Source of the DNA: Paragordius varius
Taxonomy: Eukaryota > Nematomorpha
Reading direction: 5' to 3'
DNA length: 64,000 nt
Assembly: GCA_964247055.1 (NCBI GenBank)
Contig: OZ176054.1
Span: 10,416,001 to 10,480,000 of the forward strand
In this document: piece by piece, positions 26,501-36,250 of the stretch
Layout of the letters: each line of letters opens with the position of its first letter
How positions within the stretch are numbered: position 1 is the first letter of the stretch
Made by a program: the position numbers and the translations under genes
Notes under the pieces: model-generated
The model's input: the letters and a program-made list of their open reading frames with translations, nothing else
Told to the model about the DNA's origin: nothing
The model's database searches: none

Positions 26501-29500
26501 CAAAATTTTTTTAAGAAATTAATTATACGGTTTCTCAAAGATTAAAAGTTGATATCGATTTGAAATTGTTAATTAATAGAAAATAGGTTAAAAACAATAA
26601 AATAAATTAATTATTTACGATTTGATAAAAGTTAAAAACAAAACAAAAAAGTCAAAGGACCAACTTGAAGTGTTCAAGGACCAACTTAAAGTGTTCAAGG
26701 TCCAACTTGAACTGTTCAGGGACCAACTTGAATTGTTCAAGGACCATAAAATGTTCAAGGACCAACTTAAAGTTTTCCAGGACACTCTTGAAGTGCAAAT
26801 GTATTCTACTTCAGAGAGAGAGAGAGAGAGAGGTATGATGGTATAGTAGGTAGGGCGCCGGACTCTTAAACTGCTTGCCAGAGTTCGAACCCCGAAACTA
26901 CGCAATTTTTCCATCATCACTGTCAGTCCAGTCAACAAACTAATTTTTTAAAAGTTTGTTGTTTGAATTATAATTATCAAACCCTCTTTACATGTAATAG
27001 ATAAAAACTATAAATTTTACATTTTTGAGAGCCCCAAATTCAGATAGCTCCAAAATATGATGAAGACGAACAGCTGATATTAAAATTTATAAATATTGAA
27101 AATTTACTTGTAATTTAAAATTAAGCTTATAAAAATTATTTTTATTTTGATAACATTAATTTGCCTGTTGTGTTTGCGATTAAATAATTAAAAAATGTCG
27201 ACAAAAAAATTTAAGATTACGATTGTCTTACAATTTTAAATTAATCAAAAAAAATTGCATTATGCGCCCATAAAACCAAAGGAATCATTATACTTTCCAA
27301 GGCCCAAAGCTAAATGATTTTTTAAGATAATTAAATTTTAAATGACTCTAGTGCATATAACCACCTCAAAAGGTCATGGATGTGTTATCGAAATGATAGA
27401 CTTCAATATTAAAAAGATTGATAATTATTTTACAATAAAAAAATTATATTGAGTCCTCACACACTATTATGGTAAACTTTAAGTATAATTCATATTTTAT
27501 ATATTAGGCGCCTTAAATTCTAGCAAAATTATATTACTCCTTCCATTAGATGTTAAATAACTTACACTTTTTCAGCATATCTGCGAATAACACATATTTA
27601 TTTCTATCTAATTATATATTATGCCTAAGGTGGTGACCAGACGTCCCACTTTTTCACACTTTGTCCCGCGTCCTGCTACGTTTTTAAAATGTCCCGCTTT
27701 TTCACGATTATCTAAAAAAATTTTTTTTTCAATACCAATAAATTTTTTTTATCCGTTTAAATTTTTTATCATTAAATATCTTTAAAATCTATTCAATTTT
27801 AAATTAAAATTTTTTATTTTTAAATTAAAAATATTTATTTTTTTCGAATTTATATCATATGATTATACACTTTGCTTCCTATCATCATTATCAAAAAGCC
27901 AAGTTAATAAACAAATCGGTAGCTTAAAAGACCAATTGATAATACAAATCGGTACCTTACACGTTTATTCCAGAAAATTAAGGTAATATAATATTTATTA
28001 TACTAATAGTAGTTTATAAATATGAGCACAAAAAGAGGTTGTAAATTCAACGATAAATTAATGAAAGATTTTCCTTTTATCAAAACGAAGAATGAATCAT
28101 TTGTTAAATGTTTTTTATGCGAGGGGGAATTCACCCTAGAACATGGCGGCAAGCTTGATATTACAAAGCATATGGAAACACAACAACATAAAAAAATGTT
28201 TGGATATGGCGGCATCATCTTACAAAATGAGCGATTTTTATCGAAAAACCGCTTTTGGAGAGGAAGAAAAGAATTTGGCATTAACCGAAGGCGTTTTATC
28301 TTTTCACGCCGTTTATCACAATCATTCCTTTAGATTTATGGATTTTACCTCACAAGTTATTCGCACGTTATTCCATAAAAAATTTACATGTGCCCGTACA
28401 AAGGCTGAAGCCATTGTGTGCAATGTCCTTTCGCCACATGCATTTTCTGAAATACAAAAAGATTTGCTGAAAATTAATTTTTTATCCCTATTCTCTGATT
28501 CAAATCACCATGAAAAAATTATTTCCCACTTTAATAAGATATTTGGACTCAGAAACCGGAAAAATAAAATTTTAGATTTAATTTCTCTACCCGGTGAAAA
28601 TTTCGAAATACATATTCTAGAAAAAAATAATTTAAAAGACAAAATTATCGCATATTGCGCTGACAACACCAATACGAACTTTGGTGGAGGAACAAAATAT
28701 ATTTTTCAAAGATTTACAGGTAATCTTAATCAAAACATGATTGGCGCTAGGTGTGCAGCGCATATTATGCACAACAGCTTCGGGTATGCAGCGCATTTAA
28801 TACACAACGTTATTCAAACAGCTGCTGATTTATTGCCCCTAGATGTGGAAAATGTAGTTGTTAAAATATATTCCTATTTTTATATATAAACGGTACGTGT
28901 TGAAACGCTTAAAGATTTCTGAATAAATGCAGAAGTTCAATATCAAAAAATGCTGGGATATTGTAAAATCGTTGGTTAGCTTTTATGCCAGCTATCGAAA
29001 GAATTTTAAAAATGTATGATCCTTTAAAATCATTTTTTATCACAAGACAAATGTCCTACAACTTTAAAAAAGTTTTTTGAAAGTGATTCTTCAAAAATAT
29101 GGTTGGAATTCTTACATAATCAAGGTTCTCTCTCAAAATTTTATTAAATTTTTAGAAGGTGACAAAATTTCGGCAATCGAAGTAGCCAATGAAGTTAGTA
29201 ACCTGAAATTCCAATGTCAAGAACGGTTAGAAAATAATTTTATACCATTAACCATCCGCAATATAATAAATAATTTAGTAAAACAAGGCTTAATAAATCG
29301 CCAAGATCTGTACCATATAAAAATGTTTTATACAAACTGCAAAGATTATTTGGAAGACTGGACTACACAATTCAATGAAATTGATCATCATTGGATAACA
29401 TTAAAATCAGAATTTAATTGGTGCCATGTTCAAAAATCATTTGATTATATCTGCTCCCAAAAATTCTCAAAAATTGATCTTTCAGAAAATGATCTTTTTT

Positions 29501-32500
29501 CTGAAGTATCATTAGTTAAAAGATATATTAATAATGAAAAACTTAAATTATGGACAAAAGAAAAATATACAGTAGAAAAGAAATGGTTGGAAATATGTCA
29601 TCATTTTGAAACCAACTATATTACATACAATAATATTTGAAAAATTGTGGAATTCACACTATCTTTACCTGGAACCAACGCTGCTACTGAGCGCGTTTTT
29701 TCACAGTAAATCAAGTGTGGACATCGGAAAAATCAAATTTAAATGTTGAAACTTTAAAGGCCGTTTTATCTGTCAAATATAATTTGACAAATTCTTGCGA
29801 AGACTTCTACAATATTTTAAAAAATGATGACAATCTGCTAAAACGCATTCACTCAAACAAAAAATAAACCAAAGAAAAATATTTTCTTATATTTATAAAG
29901 TTTTTATGTTAAAAAATAAATAAAATTACTTAAAATATTGTATAAGTCTTCATAATTTGTCAAATTATATTTGAACACATAATATGGCTTTTATTCAACA
30001 TTTAAATTTGATTCCGTGTCCTTACTTTATTTACTGGGGAAAAACGCGTTCAATAGCAGTGGTTCAGGTAAAGATAATGAATTATTATTGTATGGAACAT
30101 AATTTGTTTAAAAATGATGTTTTAACCATTTCTATCCTACGTATTTTTATCTGTCCATAATATAAGTTTTCATTCAATATATTTATTTAATAATGAGACT
30201 TCATAAAGTGTCATTGTGCACCGTCTTGTCTTCCAAATAATCGTTTCTGTTTATATAAAACATTTTTATATTCTGAATATTCATTGAGCCTTGTTTTTAT
30301 GGATGCTTTATAATATTGCGATTAGGTAATGGTATAAAATAATTTTCTAACCTTTTTTGACTTGGAATTTTGACCTTTGTCCTGTGATAAAAAATAGGAT
30401 TCTAGGAGATCACATTTTTATAAATATTTCAATCGCTGGCAAAAGAGCTAACCAAAAGTTCTACAATATCCAAGCATTTTAACATCTATATTTTCTACAT
30501 CGGTAACAAATCAGTAGCTGTTTGAATAGCGTTGTGTATCTGCCAATAATGTTTTGATTAAGATTATTCGCTAAATTGTTAAAAATATTTTTTGTGCCGC
30601 TTCTTGCATCACCCAGCGCACTTTGTGATGATTTCGTCTTTATATTTTTTTCTAGAATATTACAATCACTTCACCCTTTGTTCGTGCACATGTAATATTG
30701 AATAAAGTACAAACAACCTGTAGGTACAAATTTTTTTATATTTATAATGTATTTGTGTTAAAAATAAATAAATATTACAATAAATTTTTTGTATAAAAAT
30801 TTTTGGTTGTACCCCCCAATGACCCCCCCCCCTTCTCAGATTTGTCCCGCGTTTTCCTTCAAAAAATCTGGTCACCTTAATTATGCCTATAGAAAATGAA
30901 CCTCCAATGTTAATAAATGTATCCGGAAATACGTTTACTCCAATCAACTCTAAAATGAAAATGAGTAAACACCGAAATAATATAAATTTCAAGTTTAAAA
31001 CCTTTTTCAATATAATGCCATAGATGTCGTTTCAGATTACTATTTAATTCATAGTTAAAGAACATATTTTTACATTTCGGTTTGTCGCAAATTTTAATAT
31101 CAAACAATTTGTTATTTAATAACAGGGTGCCATTTTCAGGAAACTTTATGTACCAATAAACTTACTTGCATTGGGGTTCTTCGAAACTATTATTGAATAT
31201 ATATTGGAACCAAAATATAAATTATATTTACAGTAATGAAATATTTTAAAACACTACCATAATTTTAGTTTGTTGAATATAACTCATTCTTTTAAACTGC
31301 AAAGTATGAAATAAGAGTGTAAATTGGTAACATAATCAATTATAATTATCACTTGTATTAAATATAGGGTGACCAGATTATTAAATAGAAAAAGCGGGAC
31401 AACCCTGAATGGAAGGGAGGAGGGCATTACTATCAAAAATTTCTAAAAAAATTTATCGAAATATTCTTTATTAAAATTAATACAATTTATAAGTATAAAA
31501 AACCACGTTTGGTCACCCTAATAAAATTGTTTAATGGAAGAATAATTGAGAATTAAAAAAGTATGGTTGTCACTCAGAAATATATTTCTTTTATCATTAC
31601 TATTATATGTATTATATTTTAGACCGTTTGAATTCCAGTAATATAACTATCCTTACTCCATTAAATAGTAATTTTTTCTACTTTTTTGCACGTCTGAGAA
31701 TAACTAATAGTTAGTTATTCATATTTTAATATATTATATTTTAGAAAACGAACCTCCAATTCTCGTAAATATATCCGAAACTACAACTGACCCAATTAAC
31801 TCTGAAACGAAGATAAATGAGAAAAGTAAAAAATGATGCCTATATTTTTTATTAGTATATCATTAGTATTTGGGAAAACGTTTCTAAATGCTAAAATTTA
31901 TATAGAAATTTAATAAACACTAATAAACCGCTAATAAAAAAGCCGTCAGTGCATTTGTGCATTTAAATAGCTTCGGAATTTGAAATATATAAAGTATATT
32001 AACCAAAGTTAAATTCCCAATCAAAGTTTTCTTATTATAAATATATTTTGAAATTTTAACCTAGGCTTTGCCATTTTATTGCATGGTAAAAGTCGAAAAT
32101 TTTAAACCAGAGCGCTAAAGCTTTATATGCATTTAGACTTATTAGAACTTTAGGTATATGCTATAAATTAGTGATATATTTAATGAAATAAAAATTAAGG
32201 ACAAAAATTGTCCAATGTGTTTTACTGGTTTTTGTTTTTGCCATTCATTTTTGAATATCGCTTTTGGCCCTACAATATTGGTAATAGTAGAATATTCAGT
32301 TTTTATCAATGTTCAAAACGTAGATCTCAAGGTTTAAAATATTATTTCTACAAACTTTATAAACACTATAATTTAGCCCCGTTTTTTTCACAAGGGCCTA
32401 TTTTTCAGGCATAAGAATAATAACTTTATTTTAAATTATCAATGAGTAAAACATTTTTTTTGTAAAAAATCTATACAGGTTTTATTTAAATCAATATAAT

Positions 32501-32868
32501 TTATACAGATATACATATATTTTAGGACACAACAATTCTAGCAAAATTATCATACTTACTAAGTTAGATGGTAAATTTTTATATTTAATAGGGGTAACGC
32601 ACCCTTATTCTCAAAAACGGTTTTTTGGTTTTTTTAATATATAAATTTGCTTATAGAAAAAGAACCACCTATCTTTGTAAATGTACCCGAAAATAAAACT
32701 ACATCAACTAACCAACACGAAAATATGAATGAACAACCATCAAGTATATTTAATTTTTTACGAACAACTCATAAGGCAAGTGGAGTTCCCAAAAGGGAAC
32801 GGCCCCCAGGGGGACAAGGAAAATTTAAAGGAAGCGCGAAAAATTTGTTGAATTTAATTAAGAAATAA
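18629..32868 (+). CDS. repeat-exon gene encoding sequon-rich peptide modules (3' part)
   Basis: Exons inferred from AG/GT borders, phase and mutual similarity: 18629-18685, 19240-19296, 20654-20716, 23180-23233, 23828-23884, 24851-24910, 27508-27551/2 (donor damaged), 30893-30964, 31623-31667, 31745-31825, 32526-32570, 32657-32868 (stop). Internal exons begin and end in phase 1, so all but the damaged one are multiples of three. Two exon types recur. One is like NNSSKIIILTKLDG; the other begins (E)NEPPI.VN, as in ENEPPILVNISET. Nearly every exon carries an N-X-S/T sequon, suggesting a secreted or surface, N-glycosylated product. The last exon ends in a basic tail (PKRERPPGGQGKFKGSAK). No family is recognised. 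The first exon and signal peptide were not found, so the 5' end is open. A weak donor at 32777 (A/GTGGAG, phase 1) could instead join this gene to the exon at 33673. Confidence 0.6.
19614..20181. mobile_element. fold-back element, family A, with empty-site proof
   Basis: Left arm ACCATTTGCACT...; right arm ...GTGCAAATGGT. Both arms are built from a 21 bp tandem word of the type CACTTCAAGTTGGTCCTTGAA and its complement. The corresponding place in duplication copy 2 (about 24385-24400) reads straight through without it, so it inserted after the duplication. The flanking TA/TATA suggests a TA target. Confidence 0.85.
20211..20470. mobile_element. short hAT-like remnant
   Basis: Begins CAGAGGTGTCCAAC and soon has GCGGCCC, the classic look of many hAT termini. 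The equivalent in duplication copy 2 (about 24420-24660) retains the other end, ACAGACACCCCT. It therefore predates the duplication. Confidence 0.45.
21438..22490 (+). mobile_element. LINE fragment (non-LTR retrotransposon reverse transcriptase 3' part)
   Basis: Translated pieces give typical reverse transcriptase blocks in order: IPDVQAGLNGHNTRDHI, then DDTTLIADN with the catalytic A-D-D context (RFADDTT), then NPKKTKIM. A C-terminal part follows with GHILRSTSLEKDL, RWLDTVKKETARCIRELEE and WEREKWRELV. This C-terminal signature is common in RTE/L2-like insect LINEs; I do not assign the clade firmly. It is 5'-truncated, starting inside the palm domain, and frameshifts and stops split it into at least four frames (21338, 21675, 21862 and after 22074). 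It lies exactly between the two duplication copies. Confidence 0.85.
22525..25625 (+). repeat. tandem segmental duplication, copy 2
   Basis: Second copy of 18015-21437, same orientation, with the three corresponding exons (23180, 23828, 24851) at matching positions. It lacks the family A fold-back element. A long AT microsatellite (23527-23568) has expanded here and not in copy 1. Confidence 0.88.
23527..23568. repeat. AT dinucleotide microsatellite
   Basis: About 20 perfect AT units. Confidence 0.95.
26051..26801. mobile_element. fold-back element, family A, second copy
   Basis: Left arm ACCATTTGCACTTCAAGAG then about nine tandem 21 bp words like GGTCCTTGAACACTTCAAGTT. The right arm carries the complementary words and ends CTTGAAGTGCAAATG. 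The arms could pair into a long hairpin around an AT-rich middle. The ORFs at 26058-26315 and 26615-26938 are translations of the tandem words (LEHFKLV... and SWSLN... repeats), not genes. Confidence 0.85.
26833..26945 (+). mobile_element. tRNA-derived SINE, head portion
   Basis: Contains AGTAGGTAGGGCGC, GAGTTCGAACC and CCATCATCACTGTCAG as in the copy at 3861, then stops before the conserved tail. A (GA)n run directly precedes it, next to the fold-back element's end. Confidence 0.72.
26946..27507. other. intron-like AT-rich stretch
   Basis: Nothing recognised between the SINE and the damaged exon at 27508. Confidence 0.4.
27626..30879 (+). mobile_element. hAT transposon, BED-finger type, near full length but broken
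   Basis: Ends TAAGGTG.GTGACCAGACGTCC and CTGGTCACCTTA are flanked by an exact 8 bp duplication, ATTATGCC (27618-27625 and 30880-30887). The transposase starts at 28022 with a BED zinc finger (VKCFLCEGEF...KHMETQQHKKM, CxxC then HxxxxxH). A frameshift near 28190 moves it into the frame running to 28889. Another break precedes the 29077-29640 frame, and the C-terminal hAT dimerisation block (LPGTNAATERVFS) lies just past that frame's stop. The 3' part is interrupted by an inverted hAT fragment (29935-30730). The element ends 13 bp upstream of the exon at 30893. Confidence 0.92.
29935..30730 (-). mobile_element. inverted hAT fragment inside the hAT element
   Basis: Read on the minus strand this stretch repeats transposase segments already present on the plus strand. 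Landmarks are TTGACAAATTATGAAGAC, CTATTCAAACAGCTACTG, CTTGGATATTGTAGAAC and CCAGCGATTGAAATATTT. Plus-strand 3' UTR-like sequence (AAAAATAAATAAA) occurs on both sides of it (about 29910 and 30757). This is a separate, diverged, internally deleted relative inserted or rearranged tail to tail. Confidence 0.75.
31236..31600. mobile_element. MITE family 1, interrupted by a short hAT MITE
   Basis: Left end ACAGTAATGAAAT, then the family's typical middle (TAACTCATT, AAGTATGAAATA, AACATAATCAATTATA). After the 31375-31520 insert the right-hand part resumes with AAAAAAGTATGGTTGTC. The exon at 31623 follows immediately. Confidence 0.65.
31375..31520. mobile_element. 146 bp hAT-type MITE
   Basis: Ends TAGGGTGACCAGAT and TTTGGTCACCCTA are perfect short inverted repeats of hAT type; AAGCGGGACAA inside recalls the larger hAT elements here. 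Flanks are AT-rich and the 8 bp duplication is imperfect. Confidence 0.7.
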
Positions 32869-33100
32869 AATTGGAAACAAATTTAGGGATATCGAGTGTT
32901 CGAATTATTTAGATTTGTCACCGATATGGGAATTATATTTCAAAAAATGCAGATCTAATGATCTCATTGATTGGGATTTTAAGCTATGATAATATATTTT
33001 GCATTTTTATCTTGGATTTTTAAGGGAGGCGCAAAAATTTTCATTTTCAATTTGGTGGGGCGTTAACAAAAAAGGGTTGGGAACCACTGCAATATGGTAA
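32869..33100. mobile_element. hAT-like terminal remnant after the last exon
   Basis: GGTTGGGAACCACTG near 33077 is a typical hAT right end; the left end is not recognised. From there to 33672 no further feature is seen. Confidence 0.4.
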
Positions 33101-33672
33101 AAACACCAATGTCTTTTAAGCCTAATTATAACAGATTAAAATAATGATAAATAAAGATGTTTCTGAATGTAAAATTTGTCTAAAATTTTGGGATTTATAT
33201 TTTAGATCAGGGGTTATATGTATATATTTAAAGCTCTCTGCTTTATTCTTTAGAAATTATATGGACAAAAATAATCAGCTGTGCACTTAGTTTTTTCGTT
33301 ATGGTATTTAATCCCCATTTCCTGGATCTGAATATTTTTGACCTCCTAGCAAACGGATTTAATAATATATAAATAAATAAATGAAATTAGTTAAATACTA
33401 TGCCGACAAATGTTACATACCTGTTTGACATATATGCAGATTTTAGCTTTATCTAAAATCAAAAACAGTACAAAATTAAAATAGCTTAGGGCCACAAAAA
33501 GCATTTTTAGGGATATATGCAAACCGTCTGTGATTTTAGTACCACTGAGTTAGAGGTAGGTTAAATATTTATTCGTGTATATTTTGATACTCTTCTCAAA
33601 AAAATATATTTTTTTAAAATAATAAATATATTTATTATACACATATATATATTTTACAAACTATAAAATTAG

Positions 33673-34078
33673 CTCCTCAAAAGACATTTGCGACAGGAAC
33701 TTCACAACTGAGCAAACCTGCATCATCAGAACCATCTCTCCTTTCCACATCAGCCAAAGGTTAATTTATATAATTTAACAAATTTTTAAATTTTCTAAAA
33801 AGTTTGAAATAAATATATTATTTTGCTAAACATACAGGCGAAGCCTTACTTGCTGTAGGTAATAGATGTTAATTAATACTATATAATTTATAAAATATTT
33901 TTAAATTTAGTATTTTAATGTTATTGAAATATTTCCGATAGCTGCAGCTGCTGGTGGTGGTTTAGGTATGTTGATTTTTGTTTTAAAAAACTTTCTATTC
34001 AGATTGGCTGAAAGCTATTTCTAAATGCCATTTATCAATATAATTTATCTAGTCTTGACAGGTTATATATATATATAC

Positions 34079-34111
<33 letters not shown>

Positions 34112-36212
34112 CAATAATTTTTATGCGGTAATTTCAGAAATATGTAAAGTCATCAAAAAACTCAAAAGAATGATTATTTTCAGAATATAAGAATCCTTCT
34201 GGTGTTGTTTTAAAATGGGGCTCTTTCGTGTAAAAACTAAAATATCCCTAATGACCAAAATATAAATTAATTAGGGGTACATTTAGCTAGAAATCTCTCA
34301 AAAAACTTAACACCACGTTTGAAATTAAGAAATTTTAGCATATAATCAAAGTTTTTATGATAATTTTCTAACATACATAAGGGTACCTAAATTTTTAACT
34401 GTAGAAATTAGTTTTGACCGCACAAGGCCGAAGATTTTTTCATCAAATTATTTGCTAATGCTCATATTTAAAATGAAATTTTGAGATGCTGGTATTTTAA
34501 ATGCCATAAATTATGATTAAAATAGTGCTACAAAAAATGAGATTGCTATATTACAAAATAAGACTAAATTTTTTATAATGCCATACCTCTAACATCACAA
34601 ATAAATTGAATGTCCAAAAGACAATCATACTTTTTTAATCCTTATTTTTTTTAAATATAATTCATGTTTTAGACAACCAAGTATATCTATAAGATGGCGA
34701 TGTATATTGATAACACAATCAATTATATATATATTTGTAAATAAATCAATTACATGAGAAAAATTTAAATTTAAAAAAAGTATGATTGTCTTTGAGAAAT
34801 TTTTTTTGACTGTTTTATCCCTATATTTTCAGTTTTTTTACTGTAAATTCAAATTGTTTTCTTTTACCCAAGCATGGTAATATAACTGTTGTTGTATCCA
34901 CAAAATAGGATGGATTGCAAATCAAAATGGCTGACATCTATATATAAAATAAAATTAGTTATCCGTAATCACAAATATTTTAGCGTCTCCTTGAATGAGT
35001 TTAAATCATATTTGAATATAGGTGCGGGTGCTGAAGCCGCCGCTACAGGAGGGCTAGCTACGGGCGCAGCTTTAGAAGGTATGCAAAAAATATTTTTCGA
35101 TTCAAAAAAATGATATATCTAAAAGTGTTGACAAAAAAATGTTATGCCAATGTGTGATGAATAAAATTTTGAACTGATATGTGATATACGTAAATTGAAA
35201 ATTGTTATAAATTATTTGTATAATAAAAATTAAATTGTTAAAAAAAGCAAAAACAGTATAAACAAACATTTAAGACTTATGACCTATTGGGGTAGGTTAT
35301 ACCCCAGACCGTTAAAAAAATTTTAGCCTTTTAGCCGCAGCAAACTTATTTTTTAATTGGATCCATATCTTAAACTTATTCGCCGTCATTTTTTTTATTT
35401 TTAAGCGCTAATTAAAAAACTATATGCATTTATGATTAATATATATATGATTAACTTTAAATTTCAAAATTTAGCAGATATTGATTATTGATTATATCAG
35501 CAGATCGTTTAGGGACTCTAGAAGTCAAAAAACATGAAATATAAGTTTTTTATATAATCACGAGAAGCGGGTTTCCTAATTCAATTTTAACTGAATTTAA
35601 GTTCCCATCAGAAACCAAAATGTCACCGTATACAAAAAAATGAAAAAGTAATAAATTTTGTTTATGTCTAATTTTTTAAACTTAATTATTTTAACACCTA
35701 TCGTAATAAATGCAAATTGGGGAACTTAATACACACTGATTCGTTAGTTGTCAGATAGGAGATAGAAAATTGTGAGACGAAAATATCGTGTTTTATAAAC
35801 ATACATATTTATCATGTTTTGTCCTTTGGATTTTTTCGGTAACTTTACTGTAAAAAATTAATTTATTCTTAAATATATTTCTGATAGCCGGTGCCGCTGG
35901 AGCCGAAACCGTTGCAGGTCTAACTTTAAATACTACTTATAATATAGATGCCTATCCAAAATTATATAAATTATATTATCTTTTGCACCTTTAAATTTTA
36001 CACATATTGCAAAAGCAAAAATTATTTTTCAACTATATATAGCAAATCTTGACACAATCGCTGGTGAGAATGTCGGAGAATCCTTCGAAATGTCAAACAC
36101 AGGTGTAATAATAAAAATATTATATTTTTTCAGTAATGTACTCACAATAAGTTTAACTTAATATATGAATTTTAATTAACTCTCTAATTTAGATATTATT
36201 GAACTGGATTTA

Positions 36213-36250
<38 letters not shown>

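Noticed and set aside
26058-26938. ORFs encoding LEHFKLV/SWSLN peptide repeats
   Set aside because: They are translations of the 21 bp words of a fold-back element; both strands are open because 21 is a multiple of three.
35286-35720. Fourth piggyBac-like MITE copy (GGGGTAGGTTATACCCC)
   Set aside because: Only the palindromic word matches; no TTAACACTT ends were found.
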